This document shows positions 63,565 through 64,000 of a stretch of DNA of 64,000 bases, piece by piece. Under the pieces are notes generated by a model that was not told the origin of the DNA, ran no database searches, and saw only the letters and a program-made list of their open reading frames with translations. Position numbers and translations under genes: made by a program. Positions within the stretch are counted from its first letter, which is position 1. Every line of letters starts with the position of its first letter. This DNA comes from Chitinophaga filiformis (GTDB lineage: Bacteria > Bacteroidota > Bacteroidia > Chitinophagales > Chitinophagaceae): positions 5,931,001 to 5,995,000 of the forward strand of contig NZ_CP095855.1 of NCBI RefSeq assembly GCF_023100805.1. The letters are read 5' to 3'.

Positions 63565-64000
63565 ATGAAAAAACGTATTTATTACCTTGCGTCGCTATTA
63601 CTGGCGGCATTTTTAATTGTTGTTATACTCGTTTATACGGCACCGTCGCCCAACAGGCAAGCCAATGGTTTCAGCAGGTCATATCTGCAGGCTGTTCCGC
63701 TCAAACCTTATATGACGATCCCCACCAATGACCGGATACTGGACATCGCGGGGACAGACGACAGTACCTTTTATTTCTCAACAACTGATCCCTCCATCCT
63801 GCTCTCTGCCGCTATGGAAACGGGATGCCACGTGGATACGTTTCAGATCGCATTAAGGCAGTCATTAAAAGATTCCATGGGCACTTACTTTTTTACTGAA
63901 GTGAAGAAGGGGGCCTTCTTTGTGTATGGGTACAACATTCCCGCTATCTGTAAAACAGGCCTTACCACTTCAGGCGCCCCTGCTGCGTATACGACATTTG
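63565..64000 (+). CDS. Membrane-anchored protein of unknown function, cut by window end
   Basis: Open from ATG 63565 to the last base (145 codons), so the C-terminus lies outside. It begins with a positively charged start and one hydrophobic segment (about 7-25, YLASLLLAAFLIVVILVYT), which is either an uncleaved anchor or a signal sequence. The rest is extracytoplasmic. The segments YMTIPTNDRILDIAGTDDSTFYFSTTDP and GTYFFTEVKKGAFFVYGYN have the strand pattern of a beta-propeller start, but too little is present to be sure. Following MauE and a cysteine peptide, it is probably part of the same module. Confidence 0.7.
   Translation, partial: MKKRIYYLASLLLAAFLIVVILVYTAPSPNRQANGFSRSYLQAVPLKPYMTIPTNDRILDIAGTDDSTFYFSTTDPSILLSAAMETGCHVDTFQIALRQSLKDSMGTYFFTEVKKGAFFVYGYNIPAICKTGLTTSGAPAAYTTF

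Noticed and set aside
1..64000. CRISPR array, prophage or intact insertion sequence
   Set aside because: No regularly spaced repeats, integrase, capsid or transposase genes were seen; the only repeats are the 9141-9303 inverted repeat and the 25498-25637 duplication.

Overview
The window reads as chromosome of a glycan-degrading member of the Bacteroidota, most probably Chitinophagaceae and close to Chitinophaga. The evidence is three SusC/SusD pairs, ECF sigma/FecR regulation, a SusR-like hybrid two-component regulator, TAnnTTTG-type promoter boxes in place of Shine-Dalgarno-led signals, and a type IX secretion C-terminal tail on a chitinase. No rRNA, tRNA, CRISPR array or intact insertion sequence was seen.

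Layout. (1) 1-8969, minus strand: a polysaccharide utilisation locus transcribed as ECF sigma, FecR anti-sigma, SusC, SusD, then a GH74-like xyloglucanase that runs off the left edge. A large imperfect inverted repeat (about 9141-9303) separates it from a second, orphan ECF sigma gene. (2) 10105-15577, minus strand: metallo-beta-lactamase-fold hydrolase, beta-lactamase-like serine hydrolase, beta-propeller lactonase, the tail of a dead FtsX-type permease, M1 aminopeptidase and YjbQ. (3) 15705-17874: a universal stress protein and a PAS/HisKA protein with no ATPase domain. (4) 18059-23043: a second SusC/SusD pair without enzymes or a regulator. (5) 23596-27088: nicotinate phosphoribosyltransferase, an FRG-domain protein, and a convergent nucleotidyltransferase-metallophosphoesterase pair whose 3' junction with the FRG gene has been duplicated in tandem. 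(6) 27269-35568: small lipoprotein, EthD and VOC proteins, two AraC regulators, small membrane proteins and a TPR regulator. (7) 35808-55186: GH95 alpha-fucosidase with an ATP-grasp gene, a divergent hybrid sensor/regulator preceded by a likely small RNA, and a GH31 alpha-xylosidase, SusC, SusD, lipoprotein operon. (8) 55405-64000: a DUF6934-like gene with a small partner and a broken partner copy, a lipoprotein, a secreted GH19 chitinase, an esterase, a sensor kinase with a receiver-Crp regulator, and a MauE / cysteine-peptide / membrane-protein module cut by the right edge.

How it fits together. GH74 (backbone), GH31 with a PA14-like insert (alpha-xylosyl side chains) and GH95 (alpha-1,2-fucose caps) are complementary activities on fucosylated xyloglucan. 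They are spread over 49 kb and two SusCD systems, one under ECF/FecR control and the other probably under the hybrid two-component regulator. The substrate assignment is inference from the enzyme families. Start codons were moved inward from the longest frame where a signal peptide, gene spacing or promoter favoured it; each such choice is noted.
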